DNA from: Actinomycetales bacterium
GTDB lineage: Bacteria > Actinomycetota > Actinomycetes > Actinomycetales > Microbacteriaceae
Length of the DNA stretch: 64,000 bases
Reading direction: 5' to 3'
Assembly: GCA_015654475.1 (NCBI GenBank)
Contig: JAATGV010000020.1
Location: forward strand, 1-64,000
Both the position numbers and the translations under genes were made by a program. Below, piece after piece: positions 26,777-35,059 of the stretch (position 1 is the stretch's first letter; every line of letters begins with the position of its first letter). The notes beneath the pieces are model-generated. The model worked only from the letters and a program-made list of their open reading frames with translations. It was not told the DNA's origin and did not search any database.

Positions 26777-26825
26777 CGTCAATTCCACCTTTCACTGCCT
26801 ACATCGCCGTGCACATGCGCACCCG

Positions 26826-27641
26826 TCATTGTGTCACGACGAAGTCCCACACGTCTGTGCGGACGTCGCTTATTGTGACATCTACGCCAGGCAGTTCGGT
26901 GCGCAGTTCCGCTGCCGCCTGATCGAGCCACAGCCACTCTGCCGCCCAATGCGAGATATCGATGAGAAACGGGGCGGCTGCCGCTGTCGCCTCCGCCCGA
27001 AAATCACTCGCAGGGTGATGCCGCAGATCTGAGGTGACGTATAGGTCCACCCCCGCCGCAGCGACCTCCCCAAGCAGGCTGTCTCCCGCGCCCGCACACA
27101 CCGCGACGTGCTTTATCGGCGCGTCGAACGTTCCAGAGGCGGCAACTCCTCTTGCCGTGGCGGGCAATACCACCGACAGCCTTCGAGCAACCGACCCGAG
27201 TGTCGATCCATCAGGTGCCGCTCCAATAATGCCGAGGCCGATCCCCTCCGCGTCGCCCGGGACCATGGGGCGCGTATCCGACAACCCCATTCGAGCGGCG
27301 AGCACCGCTGATGTTCCGGTGGCCACGCGATCGGCATTTGTATGCGCCGAGATCAATGCGCAGTTGTGTGAGATGAGCCGGTGGATGATGTCTCCCCGGG
27401 AAGTGACCGCGGCAACCGAATCGACGGGGCGAAACAGCAGCGGATGATGGGCGACTATCGCAGTCGCACCCGCATTCAAGGCCTCGTCGACGACCTGACG
27501 CGTCACATCTACAGTGAGTACCACCCGTGTGACCGGATCGCTCGGTCGGCCGACAGCAAGGCCGGGATGATCCCAAGGCTCGGCCAAACGAGTCGGCCAT
27601 AACGACTCAATGGCATTCGCGAGGTCCGCTACGGTTGGCAT
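26826..27641 (-). CDS. Nif3-like dinuclear metal centre hexameric protein
   Basis: This 271-residue member of the NIF3/DUF34 family has conserved metal-binding blocks. They are IVAHHPLLFRP near the middle of the first domain, ISAHTNADRV after it, and the late HWAAEWLWLDQAA region with the last His and Glu-type ligand. Family members form toroidal hexamers with two metals per subunit and are often listed as GTP cyclohydrolase I type 2, an assignment that is not well supported. It heads a three-gene stretch with the zinc-ribbon coiled-coil gene 49 bp downstream and the RNase HI remnant after that. Confidence 0.9.
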   Translation of the reverse strand: MPTVADLANAIESLWPTRLAEPWDHPGLAVGRPSDPVTRVVLTVDVTRQVVDEALNAGATAIVAHHPLLFRPVDSVAAVTSRGDIIHRLISHNCALISAHTNADRVATGTSAVLAARMGLSDTRPMVPGDAEGIGLGIIGAAPDGSTLGSVARRLSVVLPATARGVAASGTFDAPIKHVAVCAGAGDSLLGEVAAAGVDLYVTSDLRHHPASDFRAEATAAAAPFLIDISHWAAEWLWLDQAAAELRTELPGVDVTISDVRTDVWDFVVTQ

Positions 27642-27875
27642 ACTGCAAGCCTAGTGTCCGCCTCATACCCTGCTCGAAAGTTGGGCTCGACGGTTCTTCA
27701 TTACCGACAAAAACTATGGCGAAACCGGCCTGAGCGAACGCGAACTCGGTCGATGCCGCGTGCGCGCCAAAGGTCCGAGGTTTCTCCCATATCTGAGCTT
27801 TCATCCAGGAAAGTGCACCTATGCTGGAAACGCATCTCGTCCGTGACACAGAAACCTTAAAGGAACACTGCCGCA

Positions 27876-28724
27876 ATGCCTGAAGAACGAAACACCAAAA
27901 GCCAGCGCCAAGCCGCAGCGCGAGAAAAAGCCCGCATCGAGCGGGAGGAGCACCTGAAAAAGCAGAAACGTCGGCGCATTGCCATTCAGTCAGGCGTGGT
28001 TGTCGGCATTATCGCCGTTGCCATCGTGATCGTCGTGTTTGTGGTCAACATCGCTCGCCCCGGAACAAGCAGCGTATCCGCCGGCCCGCAGAACATGATC
28101 TCTGACGGCATTGTGATCGGTGCCGACCTGGTAGCCGTTCGTACCGGAGCAATCACCGCAAGCACAGCCGCATCCGACCAGGCGGCAAGCACCCCCAACC
28201 GCCTTGTGGTGTATTTGGATTATCAGTGCCCGAACTGTGCCGACTTCGAGGCCACGAATAACAGCCAGATCGAGCAGTGGGTGACGAGTGGAGAGGTCAC
28301 ACTCGAAATTCGTCCGCTTTCCTTCCTCGACAAGTCGTCGCAGAACGAGTACTCCTCACGCGCGGCCAACGCCGCGGCGTGTGTCGCCAACTATGAGCCG
28401 GACAAGTTCTTCGCCTTCAACACGGCCATGTTCGCGAATCAACCGAGCGAAGGCACGGCAGGTCCGAGCAATAGTGAAATAAATGCGCTTATTCAATCGG
28501 TCACTGGTTCGACCAGTTCAGAGCTCTCCTCATGCGTCACGGGAGGAACCTTCTCAGGTTGGGTCGCCGACGCGACCAAGCGTGGGATCGGATCGCCCAA
28601 CAAGTTCGGTCTCACTGTGACAGGAACTCCCGGTGTGTTTTTCAACGGGCAGGCAGTCACGGGAGCCATCACCACTGACGCAACCGTGCTGGCCGCAGCC
28701 GTGAGCAGCGCGATCGGGAGCTAG
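27876..28724 (+). CDS. Membrane-anchored DsbA-like thioredoxin-fold protein
   Basis: This 282-residue protein has a strongly charged, Lys/Arg/Glu-rich cytosolic N-terminus (1-34), one membrane helix (about 35-59) and an extracytoplasmic thioredoxin-fold domain. The active site is Cys118-Pro-Asn-Cys121 in DYQCPNCADFE, and the facing cis-proline loop is TVTGTPGVFF. It should make or rearrange disulfides in exported proteins, as the DsbA/DsbG-type proteins of Actinobacteria do. AAAGGA lies about 11 bases before the ATG. No VKOR partner is in view. It converges on the folP2-like gene. Confidence 0.88.
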   Translation: MPEERNTKSQRQAAAREKARIEREEHLKKQKRRRIAIQSGVVVGIIAVAIVIVVFVVNIARPGTSSVSAGPQNMISDGIVIGADLVAVRTGAITASTAASDQAASTPNRLVVYLDYQCPNCADFEATNNSQIEQWVTSGEVTLEIRPLSFLDKSSQNEYSSRAANAAACVANYEPDKFFAFNTAMFANQPSEGTAGPSNSEINALIQSVTGSTSSELSSCVTGGTFSGWVADATKRGIGSPNKFGLTVTGTPGVFFNGQAVTGAITTDATVLAAAVSSAIGS

Positions 28725-28834
28725 CCTAACCGCGGTGGTATTTGCGCTGTGAGGCGCGCCCGCCCCGCGATCCCTGGCAAGTACCCACTCAACAGACGCT
28801 CATCGCGCGCCGCCGATCCGGCGGCGCGCGATGC

Positions 28835-29740
28835 TCACATATTGTGGATGGGATTTTGCGGGGACCGAAAACCAAGGATCGCCTCGGTCATGCGCATCGC
28901 ATCCACCGACTCGACCACCGCGTGCATACGCACGATGCGTGCGCCTGCGAGCACAGACACCACGGCAGCTGCAATGCTGCCGGCAAGACGTTCGTCACGA
29001 GGCCTATCGATGCTCTCCCCCACGAAGTCCTTGTTGCTCACGGCTGCGAGCGTAGGGTATCCGAGAGCCGCAATACGCCCGAGTTCGCGAGTCAGCCTAA
29101 GCGAGTCGACCGAGTTCTTGTTGAGGTCGTGGCCCGGATCAACGATGATGCGGTCGGCGGAGACTCCCCTATCGATGGCAAGAGCCACGCGCTCGTTGAG
29201 AAACTGCGCCACCTCTGCCACGACGTCGTCATAGCGAGGCTGCGGCACCGGTTGACGCGGTTTCGCGATGCTATGAGTTACCACCACATGCGCGGAGCTC
29301 GCTGCAACGACCTCGGCAAGCTCCGGGTTCTGTAGGCCGGTCGTATCGTTGATGATCAAAGCGCCTGCCTCGAGCGCACGGGCGGCAACGTAGGGCCGAA
29401 ACGAGTCGACCGAGATGATCGCATCGGGACGCTGCGCCAGCAGCCCTTCGACTACTGGGATCACGCGATCGGCCTCGGTCCGCTCGGACACCTCCGGGCC
29501 CGGAGCGAACTTCACGCCGCCGATGTCGACGACGTCGGCACCCGCATCCACCGCGGCGATCGACGCATCGACGGCCGCATCCAGGGCAAAGGTCTTCCCC
29601 TTGTCGAAAAACGAGTCAGGAGTGCGGTTGACCACAGCCATCACGGCGATTCGATGCGAGAAGTCGATTGTCGTAGCACCGAAGAGGTGCACTGGATGGA
29701 GCAGAGTCGGCATGACGAATCCGTGCACGGCGTCAATCAC
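28835..29740 (-). CDS. Dihydropteroate synthase homologue, FolP2-like
   Basis: This 301-residue TIM-barrel protein of the DHPS family has MAVVNRTPDSFFDKG, DVVDIGGVKFAPGPEVS, ALIINDTTGLQ and VDPGHDLNKNS. These differ from true FolP (normally MGILNVTPDSFSDGG and INDVSG) and agree with mycobacterial FolP2, which lacks measurable DHPS activity. It may not act in folate synthesis. The GTG at 29740 overlaps the stop of the preceding small membrane gene, favouring that start by coupling; ATG 29713 is the alternative. The window holds no other folate gene, so the location gives no support for a folate role. Confidence 0.85.
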   Translation of the reverse strand: MIDAVHGFVMPTLLHPVHLFGATTIDFSHRIAVMAVVNRTPDSFFDKGKTFALDAAVDASIAAVDAGADVVDIGGVKFAPGPEVSERTEADRVIPVVEGLLAQRPDAIISVDSFRPYVAARALEAGALIINDTTGLQNPELAEVVAASSAHVVVTHSIAKPRQPVPQPRYDDVVAEVAQFLNERVALAIDRGVSADRIIVDPGHDLNKNSVDSLRLTRELGRIAALGYPTLAAVSNKDFVGESIDRPRDERLAGSIAAAVVSVLAGARIVRMHAVVESVDAMRMTEAILGFRSPQNPIHNM

Positions 29741-30053
29741 GACCTAACTGTGTATATTGCACCGGTTGAGCTTCGAGAGCGGCCCACATCGCCACGAGGA
29801 AGCAGATGAATAGAACGAGCCGCGCAAAAATGAGAGCAAACTCCGCCGACTCGGACGCTGTCAAATTGAAGGATTTCTCTCCCAGAGAGCCGTAAACGCT
29901 CAGAACCAGCGCTGTGAGGGCCACCCCTGTCACCACGAAGAGGGCCCGGGGCATGCCGCGCAACAGCCACAGCACGGGAGATGTACCGACGAGAACCGCC
30001 CGCGTCTCGATGGCGACAAGATTTTCGGTCTCAACGACGTGGTTTTTCGGCAC
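29733..30053 (-). CDS. Small two-helix membrane protein (DUF of unknown function)
   Basis: This 106-residue protein has a polar N-terminus of about 30 residues and two hydrophobic helices (about 36-55 and 71-92), with an acidic loop between. No family is recognised. The start is GTG 30053. Its stop (TGA 29733-29735) lies inside the first codons of the FolP2-like gene, so the two are almost surely cotranscribed and translationally coupled. It is divergent from the HdeD gene. Confidence 0.7.
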   Translation of the reverse strand: MPKNHVVETENLVAIETRAVLVGTSPVLWLLRGMPRALFVVTGVALTALVLSVYGSLGEKSFNLTASESAEFALIFARLVLFICFLVAMWAALEAQPVQYTQLGRD

Positions 30054-30190
30054 GCACAGATTCTATCCGTCAGCCACGAATCTGTTTCCGACTGGCTCGA
30101 ATGTGCGCGTGTTCACGGAACCCGTCAAGATCGCGTAATCTCAAAGTGCATCGACACGCGATGCGCACACCGATCATCAATTGGAGCATC

Positions 30191-30757
30191 ATGACTCAGT
30201 CCCCTGATTTACCGACCATCAAACAGGCCTCAGATGTCGCCCGCTTCGCACTCGTCGCTCTCGGTGCAATCGCCTTTGTGCTCGGCATTATCGTTTTAGC
30301 GGCGCCACAGGGAACATTGCTTCTGGTTTCCGTCATCTTTGGCATCTACTTCATCGTGTCCGGCGTCATTCGGGTGGCGGAGGCCGCTTCGCTCAAGACT
30401 CTCGGTACAGGCCTGCGTGTGGTGGTCGGCGTGCTCGGCGTGCTGCTTGCCGCCGCTGGCGTCTACATGCTCGTGAACCCGTCGGTCGCGATCAGTGTCA
30501 TCGGCTTGATGATCGGTCTTTCTTGGATTCTTGAGGGACTCGCGATTCTGGTCGTGCCAAGTGGCGATGGAAGCCGTGGGTGGTCAGTTGTGGGCGGTAT
30601 CTTGACGATCATCGCTGGCGTCGTCGTGCTGTTCATTCCGGTGGCGACCGTCGTGTTGTTCACGATCGTTGCGGGCATCGCGCTGCTCGTCGTCGGTATC
30701 GTCACCGTTGTGCACGGCATTCGTCTCGGCAAGGTTGTTGCCGACGTTGGCGACTGA
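30191..30757 (+). CDS. HdeD family membrane protein (DUF308)
   Basis: This 188-residue protein consists of six closely packed hydrophobic helices in three repeats, each ending near a Gly-rich turn (FIVSGVIRVAEA, WILEGLAILV, VVGIVTVVHG). That is the DUF308/HdeD pattern; in enterobacteria HdeD contributes to acid resistance, but the actinobacterial role is unknown. GGAG sits 4 bases before ATG 30191. A strong terminator follows the stop within 25 bp, so the gene appears monocistronic. Confidence 0.82.
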   Translation: MTQSPDLPTIKQASDVARFALVALGAIAFVLGIIVLAAPQGTLLLVSVIFGIYFIVSGVIRVAEAASLKTLGTGLRVVVGVLGVLLAAAGVYMLVNPSVAISVIGLMIGLSWILEGLAILVVPSGDGSRGWSVVGGILTIIAGVVVLFIPVATVVLFTIVAGIALLVVGIVTVVHGIRLGKVVADVGD

Positions 30758-30777
30758 CGCACACGAACTCTTTTAGG

Positions 30778-30815
30778 CAACCCCGTGAGTCCTTGTCGCT
30801 CACGGGGTTGTTTTT
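30778..30815 (+). terminator. Rho-independent terminator after the HdeD gene
   Basis: CAACCCCGTGAG / CTCACGGGGTTG is a perfect 12-bp stem with a 9-nt loop, followed at once by TTTTT (30811-30815). It is a textbook intrinsic terminator for plus-strand transcription from the HdeD gene. Confidence 0.92.
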
Positions 30816-30840
30816 CGCCATTCAAGTTGTGCACTATTCA

Positions 30841-30852
30841 ATTGCGTGCAAT
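30841..30852 (+). promoter_or_regulatory. Candidate OhrR operator
   Basis: ATTGC-GT-GCAAT is a near-perfect palindrome just upstream of the ohrR start codon. Its place between terminator and ohrR, in an AT-richer patch, suits autoregulation of the ohrR-ohr operon. The sequence does not closely match the Bacillus OhrR box, so it is only a candidate. Confidence 0.4.
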
Positions 30853-30861
30853 GCTATGTTC

Positions 30862-31317
30862 ATGAGTTCGAAAGTCGACCGCATGTTGTGTTTTGCCTTG
30901 TATTCGGCATCGCATGCAACGTCTCAGGCGTACCGATCAGTGCTGGCCCCCTGGGATTTGACGTACACGCAGTTTCTCGTGCTCACCACGATTGCCGATA
31001 ACCCACGCTCGGTGCGAGGCATCGGAGAGGAACTCGGCCTAGACTCCGGTACCCTTTCGCCACTGATCCGGCGGCTTGAGACCAGGGGCCTTGTCATACG
31101 CTCTCGAGATCGCGAGGACGAACGAATCGTCAAAGTCGCGCTTTCGGCTGACGGCAGCGCAATTCGCACTGATATCGAAAAGGCAGTCGCCCACCTCAGT
31201 CCCGCATACGGTTTGAACTCCGACGCTGAGGGAGCAGAACTTATCGCACGTCTTAACGCTATCACCGCAGGCATGCACGCACTCACAACATCCACACGCG
31301 CCACCTCGGCCGCGTGA
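30862..31317 (+). CDS. ohrR: OhrR-type MarR regulator (organic hydroperoxide sensor)
   Basis: This 151-residue winged-helix protein opens MSSKVDRMLCFALYSASH; the Cys10 in LCFALY is the peroxide-sensing cysteine typical of OhrR. The recognition helix region reads LGLDSGTLSPLIRRLE, followed by the wing RDREDERIVKV. Oxidation of the Cys releases DNA and lets ohr be made. I chose ATG 30862; ATG 30856, two codons earlier, is equally possible. Neither has a ribosome site. The gene ohr follows 26 bp downstream, the usual pairing. Confidence 0.92.
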   Translation: MSSKVDRMLCFALYSASHATSQAYRSVLAPWDLTYTQFLVLTTIADNPRSVRGIGEELGLDSGTLSPLIRRLETRGLVIRSRDREDERIVKVALSADGSAIRTDIEKAVAHLSPAYGLNSDAEGAELIARLNAITAGMHALTTSTRATSAA

Positions 31318-31343
31318 GAACCCCCACGAAAGGATTATTTATC

Positions 31344-31766
31344 ATGGAAGCCCTATACACAGCAGAGGCACTCGCGACCGGCGCCGGTCGTGCCGGCCAC
31401 GTCGCCACAACAGACGGGATTCTCGACTTGAACCTCGCCATCCCAACCGGCCTCGGCGGCCCAGGCGGCGGCCCCAACCCCGAACTGTTGTTCGCCGCCG
31501 GCTACGCAGCCTGTTTCCACAGTGCACTGCAGTCGGTAGCGCGCGCACAGAAAGTGGCCATTCACGACACAAGTGTCGGCTCGCGTGTCCATATCGGGCC
31601 GAACGGTGAGGGTGGGTTCCAGTTGGCCGTCGAACTCGAAGTCAACATTCCCGATATGCCCCACGACGAGGCGCTCTCGCTCGCAGAGGCGGCCCATCAG
31701 GTCTGCCCGTATTCGAACGCTACTCGCGGCAACATCGAGGTGAAGGTCTCGGTCACCGACGACTGA
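31344..31766 (+). CDS. ohr: Organic hydroperoxide resistance peroxidase Ohr
   Basis: This 140-residue OsmC-superfamily peroxidase reduces organic hydroperoxides using a lipoylated partner as reductant. The two catalytic cysteines are Cys57 in GYAACFHSAL and Cys121 in HQVCPYSNATRGN, and the conserved PELLFAAGYA block is present. A GAAAGGA ribosome site precedes ATG 31344. It is second gene of the ohrR-ohr operon. The lipoylated reductant could be the SucB/LpdA pair encoded earlier in this window, as shown for Ohr in other bacteria; that link is an inference here. Confidence 0.95.
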   Translation: MEALYTAEALATGAGRAGHVATTDGILDLNLAIPTGLGGPGGGPNPELLFAAGYAACFHSALQSVARAQKVAIHDTSVGSRVHIGPNGEGGFQLAVELEVNIPDMPHDEALSLAEAAHQVCPYSNATRGNIEVKVSVTDD

Positions 31767-31808
31767 CGTCGACTGACATCCACAACCAACACAACAATCA
31801 GCACCGCC

Positions 31809-31846
31809 GTCGGGCCTGGTCGGGTTCAATGCCCACCAGGCCCGAC
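31809..31846. terminator. Hairpin between convergent ohr and amidase genes
   Basis: GTCGGGCCTGGT / ACCAGGCCCGAC is a perfect 12-bp stem with a 14-nt loop, placed about midway between two converging genes. There is no long T run, so termination strength is uncertain, but position and stability suit a shared terminator. Confidence 0.7.
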
Positions 31847-31915
31847 GTGTCGGTGGATTCCTTGTGTCCCGCCCTTGTCGCGCGCAGCACCCATTTGGAG
31901 GCCAGCCGGCCTCGA

Positions 31916-33325
31916 CTAGGAAATCGCAGGACGAAACCCGGCCCAGGGCCGTGCACGCTCCAGTTGTGCAGACAACTGCACAAGCAGCGGCTCCGAGTTG
32001 GCCGGCCCAATGAGCTGAGCGCTTAGCGGTAGCCCATCAGCGCTGAACCCCGTCGGAATCGCGGCAGCTGGATTGCCGAACAGGTTCCAGATCCCCGTGA
32101 ACGAAGCAACCGGAGTGGCTTTGCGCATGGCCGCAATAGAGCCCGCACCGTCCAGTTGGCCGATAGGCATTGCGGGTGTCGGCGTAGTCGGGGTCATCAG
32201 TACGTCGTGATCGGCGAAAAAGCTGGTATCGAACGAGCGCCCCAGGTCGATACCGCGCTGTTCGGCCTTCTTCGCTCCGCCGAGCAGCGGCTTACCGATT
32301 TTCACCAGACCGCGGGTGCGCTTTTCCAATAGCTCAGGATGTTCGGCGCGGGCCGCCTCATCGCTGACTCCGCCGACAACCTGAGAAATGAAGGCTGTGC
32401 CCAGCTTCGGATACACCGGATCGACCTCCGTGACGGTATGGCCAAGAGCTCGGAGAGCCTCAGCCGTCATACGGATTGCGGCGGCCGTCTCCCTGTCGAC
32501 CTCCAGGCGGCTCGTGGGGTTCTTCAGGCTCACCGCGATTCTCAGCGGGCGCGGATCGGTAGTTACCGCCTCCACAAGGGATGTCTCGAGCGGCTCGGCC
32601 TTCCAAGCATCCGTCGGTGTCGATCCGGAGATCACGTCATAGATCAGGGCGGAATCTTCGACAGTTCGTGTCAGCGGACCGATTACGCCAAGGGATCGCC
32701 ACAGGTGAGTGTTGGGCGCGGCACTCGTGCGGCCACGTTGACACTTGAGCCCATACAGGCCGCACCACGAGGATGGCAACCGAATGGATCCTCCCCCGTC
32801 GCCGCCGATCGCGGCTGCAACCATGCCAGAGGCGACGGCTGCGGCTGTGCCTCCGCTCGAACCGGCCGTCGAACGCAGAGGATTCCAAGGATTGCGAGTG
32901 TACCCGTTGGCGCTTGACTCAGTGAATGGCCAGATGCCGAACTCGGGCATCCGGGTCTTGCCGATGATAATGGCACCCGCTTCGCGCAGTTTGCGAACGA
33001 TCTCCGAGTCGGCGGTGGCCGGCGTGGTGAAGGCCGCGCCACCGAATGCCGTCGGCAGGCCCGCGACGTCGTTCTCATCCTTGATGGCGATCGGCACACC
33101 GTGCAGGCGACCGAGCGGCTCGCCCGCGGCCTGTCGACGGTCAAGTTCGTCGGCGACCGCGAGAGCCTCATCGCCTTGAACACTGACGAATGCGTTCAAC
33201 TGCGGATTGAGCTGCGCGATGCGGGCGAGGGTATGCTCCACGACTTGTCGCGCCGAAACCGTACCTGCTGCGATAAGCCGGGCCTGTTCCGCAGCGGAGG
33301 TAAAGGTGAGGTCTACTTCAGTCAT
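31916..33325 (-). CDS. Amidase signature family hydrolase
   Basis: This 469-residue enzyme of the amidase signature family has the Ser-cisSer-Lys triad visible: Lys in GVPIAIKDENDV, Ser in STAGSSGGTAAAVA and the nucleophile Ser in GGDGGGSIRLPSSW. It hydrolyses an amide of unknown identity. It is not GatA-like by context, since gatB and gatC are absent, and the family includes amidases for aryl or aliphatic amides and 6-aminohexanoate cyclic dimers. AAGGAG stands 9 bases before ATG 33325. A 6-bp inverted repeat, CGCGTC/GACGCG (33350-33369), lies just upstream and could be regulatory. Confidence 0.9.
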   Translation of the reverse strand: MTEVDLTFTSAAEQARLIAAGTVSARQVVEHTLARIAQLNPQLNAFVSVQGDEALAVADELDRRQAAGEPLGRLHGVPIAIKDENDVAGLPTAFGGAAFTTPATADSEIVRKLREAGAIIIGKTRMPEFGIWPFTESSANGYTRNPWNPLRSTAGSSGGTAAAVASGMVAAAIGGDGGGSIRLPSSWCGLYGLKCQRGRTSAAPNTHLWRSLGVIGPLTRTVEDSALIYDVISGSTPTDAWKAEPLETSLVEAVTTDPRPLRIAVSLKNPTSRLEVDRETAAAIRMTAEALRALGHTVTEVDPVYPKLGTAFISQVVGGVSDEAARAEHPELLEKRTRGLVKIGKPLLGGAKKAEQRGIDLGRSFDTSFFADHDVLMTPTTPTPAMPIGQLDGAGSIAAMRKATPVASFTGIWNLFGNPAAAIPTGFSADGLPLSAQLIGPANSEPLLVQLSAQLERARPWAGFRPAIS

Positions 33326-33474
33326 CGACTAACGCTCCTTCGACATCGGCGCGTCGCGACAGTGACGCGTACCATCAATCATCCCGCGGCTTCCGGCGCT
33401 TGAAGCCGAGTCAGGTTTCGCGCGAGTAACAGTTCAACACGGCCATGTAAACGGTCGGAGTCGTGTGACGGGAG

Positions 33475-34746
33475 TCACCCCTGATTGTGAAGGGCCAATG
33501 GCTTTTCAAATCGTCGAGTCCGATACAGCACTCCGCCAGCAATGCCGATGACCGCACATACCAGCATGACGACCGCCATCGCATGCACGGAGACCTGGCC
33601 CGTGATTGTGACAAGTGGCGAAACGAGCGCCGCGACCATGAACTGCACGCTGCCCAACAGCGCGGACGCCATGCCTGCGTTGGTGCCATGACGAGTCAAC
33701 GCAAGAGTATTCGTGTTGGCCATGATCATCGGATTGACCGCAGTGGAGAAAAGAACAAGGGGAATGAGGGCGCCAAGGGGCACGATCTCACTGACGAGGC
33801 TGACCACGAATACAGTCGTCGTCCCTGTCAGCATCACGCACTGAGCGACTGTCAGGAGTCGAAGCGGCGTGACCCGGGCAACCAGACGGGAGTTGATGAA
33901 CCCGACGACGACCATGCCGAGCGCATTGATGCCGAAAAACAGGGCGTAGTTGAGGCTCGAAAGCTGATAGATCTCTTGCAACACGACCGAGGAGCTCGAA
34001 ATGTATGCGAATACCGCCGCGAATCCGAAGACAGCCGAAATCATGTATCCGACAAAAGGAATGTCTGTGAGCACCGAGCGAAGGCTGGCGAGTTGCGGCC
34101 GCAGACCACCTGCGGTTCGAACGTTTCGTGGCAACGTCTCGGGCACGAGCAAGTACGCGCACACCGCCATGAGAGCCGAAACCGCGGCGACGCACCAAAG
34201 GATGCCGCGCCATCCGACCACATCGATCAGCACCCCGCCGATGACCGGAGCGGCAACGGGAGCGATTCCCATCACAACACCCATCAGGCTGAGCAATTTT
34301 GCGAGCTGGATGCCCGTCGCAAGGTCGCGTGCGATAGCTCTGCTGATCACAAGACCGGCAGAGCCGCAGAACCCCTGGACGAACCTCAGCGCGATCAGCA
34401 CCCAGACATTCGGTGCAACCGCTGCGGCAACTCCGGTGAGCACAAAAAATGTGACAGCGATCGTGAGAGGTCTGCGACGACCCTTCGTGTCAGACAGCGG
34501 GCCCCAACACAGCTGCCCGATCGCCATGCCGACCATGAACGCCGAGAGCGTGAACTGGATGTTGGTGGCACTCGTGCCGAGATCGCGCTGCATAGCAGGC
34601 AGCCCAGACAGGTACATGTCGGTGGCAAGCGGACTCGCCATGGAGAGGAAGGCGAGCACAAAGAACAACTGCGGCCTGATCGGGATCGGCGTTTGACGTG
34701 ATGTTGACGTGTCAGTTGCCCGATTGGAGTCGGCCTGTTGAGTCAT
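33475..34746 (-). CDS. Bcr/CflA-type multidrug MFS exporter
   Basis: This 423-residue 12-helix MFS protein has the family N-terminus LFFVLAFLSMASPLATDMYL (with the Asp in helix 1), SGLPAMQRDLG and motif A as GQLCWGPLSDTKGRRR. Motif C lies in helix 5 (VMGIAPVAAPVIGGVL). These are diagnostic for the DHA1 Bcr/CflA drug:proton antiporters, such as those for bicyclomycin or chloramphenicol; the real substrate is unknown. It is divergent from the LssY_C gene across a 313-bp gap. Confidence 0.9.
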   Translation of the reverse strand: MTQQADSNRATDTSTSRQTPIPIRPQLFFVLAFLSMASPLATDMYLSGLPAMQRDLGTSATNIQFTLSAFMVGMAIGQLCWGPLSDTKGRRRPLTIAVTFFVLTGVAAAVAPNVWVLIALRFVQGFCGSAGLVISRAIARDLATGIQLAKLLSLMGVVMGIAPVAAPVIGGVLIDVVGWRGILWCVAAVSALMAVCAYLLVPETLPRNVRTAGGLRPQLASLRSVLTDIPFVGYMISAVFGFAAVFAYISSSSVVLQEIYQLSSLNYALFFGINALGMVVVGFINSRLVARVTPLRLLTVAQCVMLTGTTTVFVVSLVSEIVPLGALIPLVLFSTAVNPMIMANTNTLALTRHGTNAGMASALLGSVQFMVAALVSPLVTITGQVSVHAMAVVMLVCAVIGIAGGVLYRTRRFEKPLALHNQG

Positions 34747-35059
34747 CTCTGAAGTTCACCATTCTGATATATGGATTCTGTTGGTCCGTGCGTGCATACG
34801 GCGCGCTAGAACGAGGCCAGATTTCTCAAGCAGGTAATCGCCGGGAAAGGTGACGGCGAACAAGACCCCTCGCAAAGGCTTCGGCGCGTCAACCTCAATT
34901 CTACCCGCGAGTCGGCATATCGGCACGCATACACAGAACTCGCTCCCGTGCACCTACCGCGTCGCGCTGCACCCGGTGCGCTGGAACAGATAGATTGATA
35001 TGTATATCTCGTCTCGAATCGGGGGCGGACACGGCGCGATCAGAAAGCGATGATGCGGC
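34747..35059. other. Intergenic region (313 bp), divergent promoters expected
   Basis: This stretch separates the divergent Bcr/CflA and LssY_C genes. I see no gene I can defend: an open frame at 34756-34953 (minus) lacks a ribosome site and any recognisable motif. An AT-richer patch, TTGATATGTATATC, near 34996-35010 could hold a -10 element for the LssY_C gene. No repeat or hairpin of note was found. Confidence 0.5.

Noticed and set aside
33487-34701. A 404-residue open frame antisense to the Bcr/CflA exporter
   Set aside because: Composition is extreme (Asp/Arg/His-rich, no hydrophobic core), no ribosome site, and it lies wholly over a well-supported transporter gene.
34756-34953. A 65-residue minus-strand frame in the Bcr/CflA-LssY_C gap
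   Set aside because: No ribosome site, no motif, and it covers the expected divergent promoters.
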